Shown here: positions 33,272-44,699 of the stretch, piece after piece | How positions within the stretch are numbered: the first letter of the stretch is position 1 | How the letters are laid out: each line of letters begins with the position of its first letter | Assembly: GCA_021613535.1 (NCBI GenBank) | Contig: CP075496.1 | Coordinates: forward strand, 11,780,001-11,844,000 | From: Adineta vaga | Lineage: Eukaryota > Rotifera | Reading direction: 5' to 3' | DNA: 64,000 nucleotides | Made by a program: the position numbers and the translations under genes | Notes under the pieces: model-generated | Told to the model about the DNA's origin: nothing | Database searches by the model: none | The model's input: the letters and a program-made list of their open reading frames with translations, nothing else

Positions 33272-33871
33272 ATGCACATGTACATGGGCAGAGCAATTGC
33301 TCCAATATTATCATGTAATGAAGAGAGTGCAGCATGGTTATCTCGACAAGAACGTTGGTTCGAAGAACAACCACAACTTCTTCTCGATGCTCTATCTATA
33401 CGACAAGGTATGACAATAGCTGATATTGGAGCAGGAACTGGATTTATGACAATACAATTAGCACATCGTGTTGGTCGTCGAGGATCAGTTTTTGCTTCGG
33501 ATTTACAACCTCAAATGCTTGATGTATTATCTAATCAACCAGATCTTCCTGCTAATGTAATTCCGATTCTATCAACACCTTATGATACTCGTCTACCAGT
33601 GAATACATTTGATCTAATCTTACTAGTCGATGTATATCATGAAACTCCAAGACCCGATCTTCTACTGAAAGGATTACGACGAGCTTTGAAACCTAATGGA
33701 CGATTAGCTCTTGTCGAATATCGAAAAGAAGATTCACGAATACCTATCAATTCATATCATAAAATGAGTGCTAGACAAGCCACTCTAGAACTTCAAACAA
33801 ATCGTTTTAGGTTGATACAGCGATATGAACATCTACCATGGCAACATCGACTTATTTTTATGAAACGATAA
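33272..33871 (+). CDS. Bacterial-type class I SAM methyltransferase, intronless
   Basis: Single exon, 199 aa; the start could also be 33284 (MGRAIAPIL), which matches the usual start of bacterial relatives. Motif I is ADIGAGTGFMTIQLA (residues 50-64), followed by FASDLQPQMLDVL with the acidic ribose-binding residue, LILLVDVYHETPRPDLLLKG, and NGRLALVEYRKED, ending LPWQHRLIFMKR. The overall pattern (MGR-I-A, AWL-R-ER--E--P) closely resembles a family of small bacterial UbiE/Methyltransf_11-type proteins that I know only from bacteria. The substrate is unknown. Absence of introns in a genome where most conserved genes have many, and the island context, fit horizontal acquisition (inference). No signal peptide, so probably cytosolic. 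Confidence 0.85.
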   Translation: MHMYMGRAIAPILSCNEESAAWLSRQERWFEEQPQLLLDALSIRQGMTIADIGAGTGFMTIQLAHRVGRRGSVFASDLQPQMLDVLSNQPDLPANVIPILSTPYDTRLPVNTFDLILLVDVYHETPRPDLLLKGLRRALKPNGRLALVEYRKEDSRIPINSYHKMSARQATLELQTNRFRLIQRYEHLPWQHRLIFMKR

Positions 33872-34196
33872 TTGATCTTTCAAGAATATCTGTTTTGATA
33901 CTTTTTTCTATCTTCGAAATATAGCAGCTGGTCAAATATAACGATTGAAACAATTTTTTCAAAAAATAACATAGAAAGATTTAAACTCTCCAGAAATTCT
34001 TCTTAGTATACATTGACATACAGACTGCAATGACTAAACTCATAGAATAAAAACTAAAGTATTCTAGTAAAAATTGAAAACGCATTATCATCATTATAAA
34101 TCATGTGAATATATTCAGCTGTTTATCATCATCCATCGATTTTACCTTTATATTTCTCGAATCAAACTCATATTCACTATCTACAATAGTTAAAAT
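33872..34196. other. Spacer between methyltransferase and MBL gene
   Basis: A 325 bp AT-rich spacer with no recognised feature; presumably UTRs and the promoter of the next gene. Confidence 0.4.
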
Positions 34197-35918
34197 ATGC
34201 TTTTTATATTGTTAATAACTTTAACGATTGTTTCTGCTCATCAGAACAATCCATTTATGTGTCCTGATGGTTATTCAAATTATCTTCCTGTAAAATTACC
34301 TTCAAGTTGGATAAATGGATCAGCAAATTGTTTCGAAAAAGATGCCACAAGACCAGATTTAGATATATTTGCTGTTAATAATGATACATATATTTTACGT
34401 GAAAATAAATGTATTAATTATGAAGCACCATTTATGTATTTACTTTTTGGTAATGATACTGTCCTATTAATTGATAGTGGAGCAACAGTTTCATTTGTTT
34501 CCTTACCAATTCAACAACATGTCGAAACGCTAATACTTCATTGGTGTGTTGCTCATAAAAAAGCTCGTGAAGATGTTGAATTAGTTGTTGCTCATACACA
34601 TAATCATGATGATCATACAGCTGGTGATGCACAATTTCAATATAAACTTTTCACTACTGTTGTTGGAACAAATGTAACAGAAGTAAGTCGATTTTTTCAA
34701 TTAGACGATTGGCCAAATACGATTGGTTCATATCCACTTGATAGTCAACGTCAATTAGCCATTATACCAATACCTGGTCATGAAAATGCTTCTATTGCTT
34801 TCTATGATTGTGCAACAGGTTTATTAATCACAGGCGATTCATTATTACCTGGACGTCTATACATAGGAAATTTTTCTGCTAATGTAGATTCTATTTCACG
34901 TCTAGTCAATTTTATTGAATCAAATCGTATCAATGTAACATCAATACTTGGTGCACATATTGAAATGACTCAACAAAATACAACTGATTATCCAAAAGGT
35001 GCAACATATCAACCGAAAGAACGTTTATTGAATATGTCCTTAGAACAATTACATCAATTGAATAATGAATTACAACAACAATGGAAAGATGGTTTTAATC
35101 ATCGACATAAAGTTTATTATGATACATTTATATTTGATCCTAAACCATCAGAATTACCACCATTAACACCTGGTGAACGTGTTTCAGTTCATGGTTTTAT
35201 TATATTACCATTAGATCAATTAGGTTATGTTTGGATATCACATAAACCAATGTTTCGTGCACCACATGATTTTCAACTTGCTTTTCTTGGATTAGTTACT
35301 AATTCAACAGTTAATCCATTACCATTACCAACGAATATAACTCAATTAAGTAATCAATTTACCATTGAACCATTACAACAATGGTCATTAAATGATTTAA
35401 TTAATGGTAATATAACAAACTTTCGAACGAAATTATATACAGGCAATTTCGAACAAGGTGGTCGATATTTATGTGATGTAACAATTAATATTATTCGACC
35501 ATTATTAACTGTTGTTCAATTGAATGAAACAGAAGTTGAATCTTATCAACCAGTAAGTTATTCAAGTTATCTTCTATCCAATTCGACACTTACAACAGAT
35601 AATCGTATTCATGTTTATTTACTTCATCAAATTCGTGTTCAACCTGATTTTGATTCGATTGTTCACGCTACTATTAATCCAGCTGATTGTACAACGGACA
35701 TTGATCGAAATCAATTAAGTAATTTATTACAACAAAATGGTAATCAATGGGCATTTCCTGGTATTGAAAATGATATTGGTGATCGTCTTACACGAGCATC
35801 AGGATCAGTACGTGCACAATTACTTGGTGATATTTATAATACAATATGTAAGATAAATGTTGTCGCAGAAATTCAATGCACAATTGGACCTGATTTTTAT
35901 GAAGATTGTAACGTTTAA
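34197..35918 (+). CDS. Secreted metallo-beta-lactamase-fold protein, two-domain, intronless
   Basis: Single exon, 573 aa. An N-terminal signal peptide (MLFILLITLTIVSAH) precedes an MBL domain of about residues 50-285: ILRENKCINYEAPF, LLIDSGA, the zinc motif at residues 133-140 (HTHNHDDH, i.e. HxHxDH with H135, H137, D139, H140), then IPGHENAS, LITGDSLLPGRLY and GAHIEM as the remaining metal ligands. All key ligands are present, so a hydrolase activity is likely; substrate unknown. Residues about 310-573 form a second beta-rich region, rich in N-glycosylation sites, for which I recognise no domain. The MBL domain resembles bacterial secreted hydrolases. The lack of introns over 1.7 kb is striking in this genome and fits acquisition from bacteria or a retrocopy (inference). 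Confidence 0.85.
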   Translation: MLFILLITLTIVSAHQNNPFMCPDGYSNYLPVKLPSSWINGSANCFEKDATRPDLDIFAVNNDTYILRENKCINYEAPFMYLLFGNDTVLLIDSGATVSFVSLPIQQHVETLILHWCVAHKKAREDVELVVAHTHNHDDHTAGDAQFQYKLFTTVVGTNVTEVSRFFQLDDWPNTIGSYPLDSQRQLAIIPIPGHENASIAFYDCATGLLITGDSLLPGRLYIGNFSANVDSISRLVNFIESNRINVTSILGAHIEMTQQNTTDYPKGATYQPKERLLNMSLEQLHQLNNELQQQWKDGFNHRHKVYYDTFIFDPKPSELPPLTPGERVSVHGFIILPLDQLGYVWISHKPMFRAPHDFQLAFLGLVTNSTVNPLPLPTNITQLSNQFTIEPLQQWSLNDLINGNITNFRTKLYTGNFEQGGRYLCDVTINIIRPLLTVVQLNETEVESYQPVSYSSYLLSNSTLTTDNRIHVYLLHQIRVQPDFDSIVHATINPADCTTDIDRNQLSNLLQQNGNQWAFPGIENDIGDRLTRASGSVRAQLLGDIYNTICKINVVAEIQCTIGPDFYEDCNV

Positions 35919-36129
35919 CAATAGAAGAGAAAAAAAACTCGTCGATTTCGATCTTTTTCAACAATTAGTATATATTTCTATTTGATAATAAAAAAATAAA
36001 CTCTACAAGATTTGTTATCGTAAAAACTTATCTTTTCATCTTGACTAGATAAATACAGTAGTTAAAAAAAATAAAGAAGAGGAAGGCCTATCGGACAAAA
36101 CTAGTATCTGATTAAAACAAAAACAAGAT

Positions 36130-37471
36130 CTATTTTTTAAATCGTTTTCCAGATGATGTTGTGTCTTTCAACATATAATCTTCGATGGAACTTTGGCCAC
36201 GTTTTCCAGGTGATTTTTTTGTCTTTTTCAAAATAGGTTCAGAAAGATATTGACTGGAAGATTCTTGTCTAATGACAAATGAATCAAGTGTAGTGCGATT
36301 TGATGATATTATTTTACTAAAAGTTGAGAACATACATAAATCAATTCAGATATAGTAATAATACCTATTCTGATCAATTGTCAATGGTCGAATATTGTTT
36401 ATTTCATTCGTTTTTGTTGACCCAATACTTGCTGATACACGATACATTTGAATATCATCACGTGGTTCAAGTAATGGAAGAACCTAGTAGAGACTAATCA
36501 ATTATTGTCATCGAAGAAGTTTTAATTATACTTTTTCTGTATCATATCGACCAAAATCAAGCCATTGATCAATTTCTTGTTGTGTGATTAATATAGCCTA
36601 GAAATAATCAAGTTCTAATTGTTAATAATACTGTTCCTTTTCATTACCGGCATTCGAATATGTACATTTAGCATTGTTTCACTAGCATCAACAGTACAAA
36701 TTGTACATGAATACAATGGATCAGTCTAAATAGTATATACATACCAATAGTTTGGATAAGACTGATAGATTGAAAATTTACTTCACAATATCGATTGATA
36801 TCAAAAATACCAGCCATAGCTAAGAATGGTAATTTATCTGGATTTTCTTGTTTGATTTTCTCCAAAACATTCTCAGCATCTATATTTGGATAATGTTTTT
36901 CATGAATAAACGGTTCTGTTTCATAGATGAAATACGGTGTTTTAGCTACATTCTTTTTCCATTCGAAAAAACTAAATTTAATCAAATAAATTACAATCTT
37001 ACATCGTGAACAAGCAGAAGAATTATTCACCCTTCAGCAAGAATAACACATCGTTTCCCATTTTGAAATGGTACTTTAAATGTTGGCTTTTCTTCGATCG
37101 TTTCTACTCGACAATTATTTAAAATAGGTTTATATTCAGCTAAATTTCCTCTATGATAATGTGGTACTAATGACCAACGCATTGAACAAAGAACACGTGT
37201 TGCTGAATCTTCAGTTTCATCCAAATGTTTTGCTGAAATTAAACAAAGACTAGAATCAAAAACATCAATCTCCGAAATTTTCGTTTTCGAAAATGATTTC
37301 AATCTACCATGTGGATGTTGGTGACAGATTCCAACTTGCTCGGAAAGGTTGTGTTGAAGACATGAGATCAATAAATGGTGGTAAAGTTGTTTCTTGTGTT
37401 TGTGAATTCATATAAGTCGACAGACGACGAACAACATCTGGCGCTAGTCCACAAGCAAAACGTCCACACAT
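36130..37471 (-). CDS. HMCES: HMCES, SRAP-domain abasic-site sensor
   Basis: Minus-strand multi-exon gene starting MCGRFACGL at 37471, with the catalytic Cys2 exposed after Met removal as required for the thiazolidine link to abasic sites. Exon 1 is 37471-37308 and exon 2 starts at 37249; further exons run to the stop at 36130. SRAP landmarks are ASWNLSPTST, MRWSLVPHYHRG, NNCRVETIEEKPTF, RCVILAEGFFEWKK, LAMAGIFDI and HIRMPAIL, whose His matches the conserved SRAP His. HMCES shields single-stranded abasic sites at replication forks by forming a DNA-protein crosslink. The basic C-terminal tail has two PCNA-interaction-like stretches, TTLDSFVI and QSSIEDYM; the second occupies the place of the PIP box in vertebrate HMCES. 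Confidence 0.92.
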
Positions 37472-37730
37472 ACTTTTCTGAAAAGAAAATCTTTCACAGG
37501 AATGAAACGCGTATTGCTTTATTTATTATTTCGATAAAAAACAAAACAAAAAAGAGAGATTTTTCCGCACGTATGTTCTTGATTAATAGAAATACAATTG
37601 TTTAATTAGTTTTTTATTGCAAAATGAAAAAGAGAACGATGTGTTTTTTATCTTTCTAAATACATATATAATAGACAGACATGATGAACGTATAGAATAG
37701 ATTGATAAATAAAAACCATAACGAATATTA

Positions 37731-38180
37731 TTAAATAGATAAACCAAAGACGGAAACAATTGCGTATAGATGTTTGTTTTCCCAACTAAATCAAAACAAA
37801 ACTAGAATCATTTAACATGATTTCATCCCTAAGATTTCTTACCGAACTGTGCAACTACCATCAGTTGTATTATCCCAATAACATGAACTAGCTGTATGTA
37901 AACCTGCTCCATTCTTTTGCATGATCACCTAGAAATAAATAGAAGAAAAAAAGAACATTTTAATCGAAACGAAACGAAAAGGATGTCATACCGCTTGTAC
38001 AATATATTTAAATGGTTTGCCCAATTTTGTCAATTCAGTTAAAACATGATCAACAATATCTGCTGTCCATCGATTGACTTTATTATGTTGATAAGAATTT
38101 CCTCCAATAATTCTTTCAATTGTATCTTTGATTATATTTGAAACTTCATCTATAACGAATGATGTATCTTCGCCACTCAT
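37731..38180 (-). CDS. DYNLT1: Dynein light chain Tctex-type (DYNLT1/3)
   Basis: Three coding exons, 38180-37992, 37928-37843 and 37785-37731, giving 109 aa, the usual length. The protein reads MSGEDTSFVIDEVSNIIKDT, IGGNSYQHNKVNRWT, LTKLGKPFKYIV, MQKNGAGLHTASSCYWD, TDGSCTVRWENKHLY and ends VFGLSI, nearly collinear with vertebrate Tctex1. It is a light chain of cytoplasmic dynein that bridges the intermediate chain to cargo. An acceptor (TATTTTAG) lies about 15 bp before the ATG, so a 5' UTR intron or trans-spliced leader is likely. DYNLT1 versus DYNLT3 cannot be separated by eye. Confidence 0.93.
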
Positions 38181-39452
38181 TACTTCAGTTAATCTAAAAT
38201 ACAAAATAAGGAAAAAGAAGCTAAAAAACTACAAAACGTTCTTGTGTCTTCTTTTCATATGGAGAGAGAGAGAGAGAGAAAGAAGAAGAACAAGAACACA
38301 TTGCATAACAAGGACATTCTTATCCTTTTTTTTTATAGATTTTTTTCTCCCTCTTGCTTTTTTTACCACCTACTTCTTCATCCATTTCTTTTTTGCTATT
38401 GACATAACAAAATAAAGAGACAGGGACTATAAAAAAATAATGTCTACAATAGTTTGCCTTGAGAAAAGATGAGTATACGCGAAAATGAAGAGATACGTAT
38501 AAATTGTAGTTCAACATATCATTGAAAAAGAATGAAAAATGGTAATAAAACATTCATCATGGACATAAATCCTTATTAAAATAAAAGTTACAAAAAGAGA
38601 AAGAGGCAAAATATCTGTCTTGGATGTTTATTACATATATCGAATATCTATCGACATCGATTTTATAATATAATTGAGAAGTATCAATACTTCTTCTTCT
38701 TCCTCTGCTCGTCAGTATCCTAATCCTTTCGCCCTTTTTCTTTGTCGACAGAGAAAATTTCCAACAACGGACCCCTAGGGATTGAACAACAACAAAATGT
38801 TGAAATCGATATGTGACCGCTCGTCACTTCATTATTGTTCCTTACATTCTTCTCTACTCTCGTTATACTCTCTCTCCTTAGTTGACCTCTTCCTTACCTC
38901 CTCAGTAACATCGGATCACGAGGTAATAAGGCACGCTAGTCTATAGTCATTGTCCTATTGTTCAATAGATTCTTTTTTTCTTTTCTTTGTCATTCGATTT
39001 CTTTTTTTTTTAACGTGTCTGTCATTTCTCTCATAACCTTTGTTCAATGAACAAACGAAATAATGTTCTCTTCTAATTTACTACTCTATATCTTTGCAAC
39101 AATCTATCATTATTAATTACCATACAATACATGTACACTTTAGTATAAAAAGAAAAAAGAGCGATGCATGAAACACGTGTGCATATGTGAAATAACAATG
39201 GATTATATTATAAATCGTTACAAACTCTTTTTGCTTTCATTTGATTGGTAAATAAACAACCTAAGCGCGACTATCAATGTCGAAAAAAGTCTTCTCATAA
39301 AGGTTAAAGACAAGATAAAAAATAGTCCAATAAAAATCAATAGTGAATATAGCATAGCATTGCATTGCGTTTGCAAACTTTTTCATTTCATCGTCCTAAC
39401 CTTGACCAGTACTTTTGTTTTCTAGAAACTTTTCCTTTCTTCAAAACAAAAC
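38181..39452. other. Divergent promoter region DYNLT - OGFOD1
   Basis: A 1.27 kb spacer between divergent genes. Contains a GA microsatellite (about 38263-38280), pyrimidine tracts near 38860-38880, and an acceptor-like TTTTCTAG (AG at 39424-39425) 27 bp before the OGFOD1 ATG. No gene supported in it. Confidence 0.45.
38263..38280. repeat. (GA)n microsatellite
   Basis: About eight GA units in the divergent promoter region. Confidence 0.7.
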
Positions 39453-41703
39453 ATGTCATCAACAGAGAAAAAACCACGTTTAGTATCAGTTAATTCGATC
39501 CTATCTGATAATGAATTGATTGAACGTTTCCGAAGAGCGTATATCAATCGAGTGTCGATAGAAGAAAAAGTTCGTGTTGAAAAACAAATTGTATTTGAAA
39601 TCGTTTTTTTTTTCGAAATGTTTTTCTTCAAGTTATAAAATTAGAACATGAACCATTTTCCTATTGTATTATCGATGATTTTCTTCAAGAGAAACAATAC
39701 AATCAATTCTCTAATCAATTAATCAATGAATTGAAAAATATCAAATTGAATCCGAAGAATAATGATTTATATAAATTTCAACAGGTTTGAATGAGACAAA
39801 GAGATTGGAAATAAGTCTTTTTTTTCTAATATAATTTAGTCGGATGATTTGGCTCATATAACATTACCAGCTATTGAACAGATCAAGTGGGTTTGTTCGA
39901 TATATGGAGTAATACTAACTTTCTCTTCAAATCCAGGCAATTTCTCTATGTTGATCTCAAAGATTGGCTTGTTCAAGCGACTGATATTCGTTTAAGTGAT
40001 AAAATTGATATGACATCATCGAAATATGAATATACAGGTATTATTATCAATTGGATTTGTTCATAGAAATGTTGATTTATTTCTTGAAGATTATCTTTTA
40101 TGTCATGACGATGATATTCATGGAACAATTGAAGGTCGTCGAATTGCTTTTATTTATTATCTTGTATCCGATGATTGGCAAGAAACTGATGGAGGAACAT
40201 TGGATCTCTTTGAAACTGATAGTAAATAGAATAAAAAGCATGAAAATTTTGTCTATATAGTTTGAATGTTTAGATGATAATCAACCATGCCGTATTGTGA
40301 CATCATTGGTACCAAAACGAAATCGATTAACTTTCTTTGAAGTTACTGATAAATCGTATCATCAGGTAGTTTGAAATTGAAAATCTAAAATAGATTTTAC
40401 TTTTCTTATTTATAGGTTGCTGAAGTTTTGAATGAAAAACAACGAGCTCGTTTATCAATCAATGGTTGGTTTCATGGTCCTGTTAATTTTCGGCCAGCAC
40501 CTGTTTTTGAATCATTACCAACAACGATACCAGCAACAAAATTTCAAACGAATGATGTAAAATTGATTTTGATTTTCTTCGAAATGATTTCAATCAAATT
40601 TATTATAGTTAGATCGTGTTAATCAAACAATTACACCAATGTATTTGAAAGTTGAAACACAATATGATGTTCAAATGGCATTTCAGGAAAATTCCGAAAC
40701 GAAATTATCAGATTTTTTCCAAGTAATTTCAAATAGATACAAGACTTTTCTATTGTTTTGTTTATCTTTTTAAGAAAGATTTTTTTCAAGCAATGGTAAA
40801 TGAATTGAAGAGTGATACGATCAAATGGATACGACGAGGTCCATATAATAAACGGTAAAGAAAAAAACCTGTTTGATCATGAAAAAACTATCATTCTATA
40901 TTCATAGAAATTATGATATCGCTGATGTTAATTCTCTGCCATCAGCATTGAAAAATCTCGTCGAATTATTTGGTTCTGAACCAATGTTTACTATTCTTGG
41001 ATCTTTAACTGGTTTAACATCAGAAAATGATGAAGATGAAGAAACAGAATCTTATGAACCATCACCTAAAAAACGAAAATCAACTTCAACAGGTAGAATA
41101 TTATTTTGAAGATCTTTTAAAACTATTTTCTTTCAATTTAGCAGAAGTTACGTCAACATCAACTGCTTGTTCGTCGTCTTCACGATGGTATTTTGAATTA
41201 CGACGATGGAAACATACGTATTATAGTTTATCATATGATACTGATAATCATACTAACAATGATGATGATGATGATGAAGATGATGAGAATGAAGAAGAAG
41301 ACAAAGATGGAACACTTGATGTCATGATTTTCTTCAATTATCAATCTGGTATTTCTTTTGTTTTTCAACAAGAATCGTTTTTTTTATAAGAAAAAAATGT
41401 TTTTTTTATTCAGATGGAAGTGAAGAAACAACTGGTGGTGGTGATGTTGTATACACAATCAAAAATGAAGATGAAACTGTAAAAATTCCATTCTTCATTG
41501 AAAACATTCATGAAACTTTTTATCTTTTATTTCATTAGTTGTTACGTGTCATTCCTGATGATAATAGTCTCAATTTGATCTATCGTGAAGATAACAAGGT
41601 GCTAAAGTTTAATAAATATGTCAATCATCGACAAGCAAATAATACATTCTATGAGTTTTGTGCATGTTATCTTGATTTAGATAAACTTAAAATTGATGAA
41701 TAA
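39453..41703 (+). CDS. OGFOD1: OGFOD1, 2-oxoglutarate/Fe(II) ribosomal prolyl 3-hydroxylase
   Basis: About eleven short exons from [11 protein letters not shown] to a stop TAA at 41701-41703. OGFOD1 hydroxylates a proline of ribosomal protein uS12 (RPS23) and affects translation and stress granules. The catalytic N-domain has the iron ligands in LLCHDDD (HxD), [33 protein letters not shown] carrying the distal His, and NGWFHGP. The C-terminal non-catalytic Tpa1-like domain follows ([40 protein letters not shown]). A poly-Asp/Glu stretch interrupts the second domain (about 41260-41310), as acidic linkers also do in other animals. Intron 40036-40087 restores the frame from KYEYT to DYLLC. It ends 81 bp before the next gene on the same strand. 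Confidence 0.92.
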
Positions 41704-41784
41704 AAAAATAAAATAAAAATTGAAAACAAGAGAATAAAACCGAAAAAAAAGAAGTCTCGTCTTGTAGATTTTTTATTTAATCGA

Positions 41785-44061
41785 ATGGCAACTGGTGATA
41801 ATAGTTATTTTACTGAAGATGAAGATGATCATCATACATCATCATCATCATTAAAACGGCTGATTACAATTTCGTCTGATGATGAAGATAAAGAATTTAA
41901 TCAACAAAATGTGAAACGTCAACGTTCATCTTCACTACCGAAAACCAAACCCTTACAAATAATGAACAAACAACCAGTTATACGAAATACTCGGCAAACA
42001 TCCTTGTCAATTATACGAACCAATAGTAATGAGAGCGATAATAATGAAAGTAAATGGAACTTAAAAATGATTACGACATCATCAACATCAGATCAAAGTT
42101 CAAATAAACAACTGAAGAAGAAAACAACACAAACGGTAAATAGATTAAATTTCAAGAGCACTTTGGTTTCTATTTTGTATTTTTAGAAATTATCATCGTT
42201 TTTCAATTCGAAATCGTCTAGACCACTTGTACGAACAGTTTCGTCACCAGCTATTCATCAAGAGGAACTAGTCAATAATGTAACACGAACAGTTTCACTC
42301 GATGGATTTGATATGGATGCAAATGAAATCTTTTCTCAATGGAGTGATGAAGTGACTAATACATCAACAATTGATCAAACTTCTACTCAAACAAAAACCA
42401 CAATCAATAGTAAATCAATTTGGAAACAAATTTTTAATAAACCAGTCAAATCGAAAGTAGATGACAATGAATTAAAAGAGCAATGGTCTGAATTAGATAA
42501 AAATCAATCAACAAATCATCAACATCGATACTATGGATCGACAAGTGAAACTAAAAGAACTTGTCCATTCTATAAAAAAATACCTGGTAATCTATTTATT
42601 TTTATGTGTATAAAAATAAAACAACGTTTTTTGTACTTGATTGAGTCATATAACCTTGAATATGCATGTGATTGTATTCGAGTATATATTTAGGTACAAC
42701 ATTTTGCGTTGATGCATTTAATTTTGGTAATATCGATGGTATTCAAGCTTACTTTCTTTCACATTTTCATTCGGATCATTATGGTGGATTGAATAAAAAA
42801 TTTTCGAATATGCTCTATTCAAATCAAGTGAGAATTACTAAAATGATTTGGTCATCAAATAATTTATCTTATTTATAGATAACTTGTAATCTATGTAAAA
42901 GTCAGTTAGGTGTTCGACCGGAAAATATGACGATTCTTCCTATGGACACATTTACAAATGTTCACGGAATTGATGTTGCTCTTATCGATGCCAATCAGTA
43001 AGAATAAGACGAATTGATTGATAAGTTCATGTTATCTCGTTTGTTTTTAGTTGTCCAGGTTCAAATATGTTCTTATTTCGATTTCCAAATGGAAAATTAA
43101 TTTTACATACGGGAGATTTTCGAGCTGCATCACATCTTATGACGCATCCATTACTTCAACCAAATCAAATTGATACAGTTTACCTTGATACAACGTAAAT
43201 ATCTTCATCTAGATATTGTAGATTTTCATTCTATTTTCTTTCTATTTAGTTATTGTGATTCACATTATCGTTTTCCATCACAAGATGAAGTGATTGAGAG
43301 TGCAGTTGAATTAGTTTTAGAACAACTACAAGAAAATCCAAGAATTTTAATAGCCATTGGAGCGTATCTTGTTGGAAAAGAACGAGTATTTCATGGTAAA
43401 AATGGATTCATTTCTAATATTTCGAAACGATTTCATCATTTAGCTATTGCAAAAGCACTTGATTGCAAAATATTTGTTGAAGCACGAAAATTTCGTATAC
43501 TAAATCAATTAGATAATGACGATTTATCAAAACGTTTAACAACAAAACCTAATGAAACGAATGTTCATGTTGTTGGTATGGGTTCCGTAACATCACCGGT
43601 AAAAATTTTCCGTATTAAAACTATTGTCTTTCGAGTTTTTAAATGATCATTAAAGATGTTACAAACACATATGGATAAATATTCATTAAATTATACAAAA
43701 GTCATAGGAATAAAACCAACTGGTTGGACAACTCCTCGGGCAACAGGTGGATCAAAACATTATTCTATTGAATCTAAATCATCAAATATTACTGTTTATG
43801 GTTCTGTATTCCTTTTATTTAATATTAAGTTATATTTCTTCTTATCTTTTTTAGGTTTTCCTTATAGTGAACATAGTTCTTTTAATGAATTAAAAACTTT
43901 TATCGAATATCTTAAACCCAAACGAATTATTCCAACGTAAGCAAAATCAAATTATCCTTCTTCTTTGAATAATTTATTCTCTATTCCATAGTGTCAATGT
44001 TGGTCGTGCAAATGTACGTGAAAAAATGAATGGTTATTTCAAGCAATGGTTATCAGTTTAA
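41785..44061 (+). CDS. DCLRE1A: DCLRE1A/SNM1A-like DNA cross-link repair nuclease
   Basis: About eight exons on the plus strand. The N-terminal third is disordered and Ser-rich with acidic patches ([11 protein letters not shown]) and a canonical PCNA-interaction box QTKLSSFF, split by an intron near 42136-42186. A metallo-beta-lactamase plus beta-CASP nuclease follows: [21 protein letters not shown] (HxHxDH), [33 protein letters not shown], then the beta-CASP part with [33 protein letters not shown] and the last metal ligand in [13 protein letters not shown]1A is a 5'-3' exonuclease in interstrand cross-link repair. I see no UBZ zinc finger, which vertebrate SNM1A has at its N-terminus. All catalytic motifs are intact. 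Confidence 0.92.
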
Positions 44062-44153
44062 TGTTTTTACTTTTTTTTTTATATAAATAATCTTTTCCCC
44101 TAACATGTCAGATTAAAAATGAATGAGTAATCTTGCATTTTCTCTTTTTTCAG

Positions 44154-44699
44154 ATGCCTATCGTTATTATCGGAGGTGTTACAGCTACAGGCAAAACATG
44201 TACAGCTAAGAAATTAGCAAATCTTTATCATTGGGATTATATTGAAGCTGATGAATATCATTCGCAAGCAAATATTGATAAAATGCAGGCTGGCGTTGCT
44301 TTAACAGATGAAGATCGTCTTCCTTGGTTGCGAAAGTTACATGAACAATTAGAGAAATATTCATCATTAGATCAAAGTTGTATTATAACATGTTCGGCGT
44401 TGAAAAAAACGTATCGACAAATTCTATTAAGTGGTACTGCTGATCCAGATAGGAACGCAAAATTGCCAACGGAAGATTTTTATTTAATTATGTTAACATT
44501 ATCACGAGATGTTTTGCATAGTCGTTTATTGGCAAGACAATCGGAACATTTTATGAATCCCAATCTATTAGATTCTCAACTTGAGACACTTGAATTACCG
44601 AAAAATCAAGAAGATGAACCACATGCCTATGTTATTAATTGTGATGGTCTTTCACTTGATGATGTTATAGAACAAATTCAAAAGATTGTGCACCAATAA
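44154..44699 (+). CDS. IDNK: Gluconokinase (IDNK-like)
   Basis: Single coding exon, 181 aa, starting at MPIVIIGG; the ATG directly follows an acceptor (TTTTTTCAG), so the upstream in-frame ATG at 44133 is probably not used. Walker A is GGVTATGKT, followed by YIEADEYHSQANIDKM with the substrate-binding region, DRLPWLRKLHEQL, ITCSALKKTYR, and a lid with RLLARQSEHFMNPNLLDSQ. The C-terminus INCDGLSLDDVIEQI fits the family. Gluconokinase phosphorylates D-gluconate to 6-phosphogluconate for the pentose phosphate pathway. It begins only 92 bp after DCLRE1A. Confidence 0.93.
   Translation: MPIVIIGGVTATGKTCTAKKLANLYHWDYIEADEYHSQANIDKMQAGVALTDEDRLPWLRKLHEQLEKYSSLDQSCIITCSALKKTYRQILLSGTADPDRNAKLPTEDFYLIMLTLSRDVLHSRLLARQSEHFMNPNLLDSQLETLELPKNQEDEPHAYVINCDGLSLDDVIEQIQKIVHQ

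Noticed and set aside
33272-35918. Bacterial contamination as the source of the two intronless bacterial-like genes
   Set aside because: Base composition, codon use and AT-rich spacers match the spliced neighbours on both sides, so integration in the host genome is more likely; read coverage would settle it.
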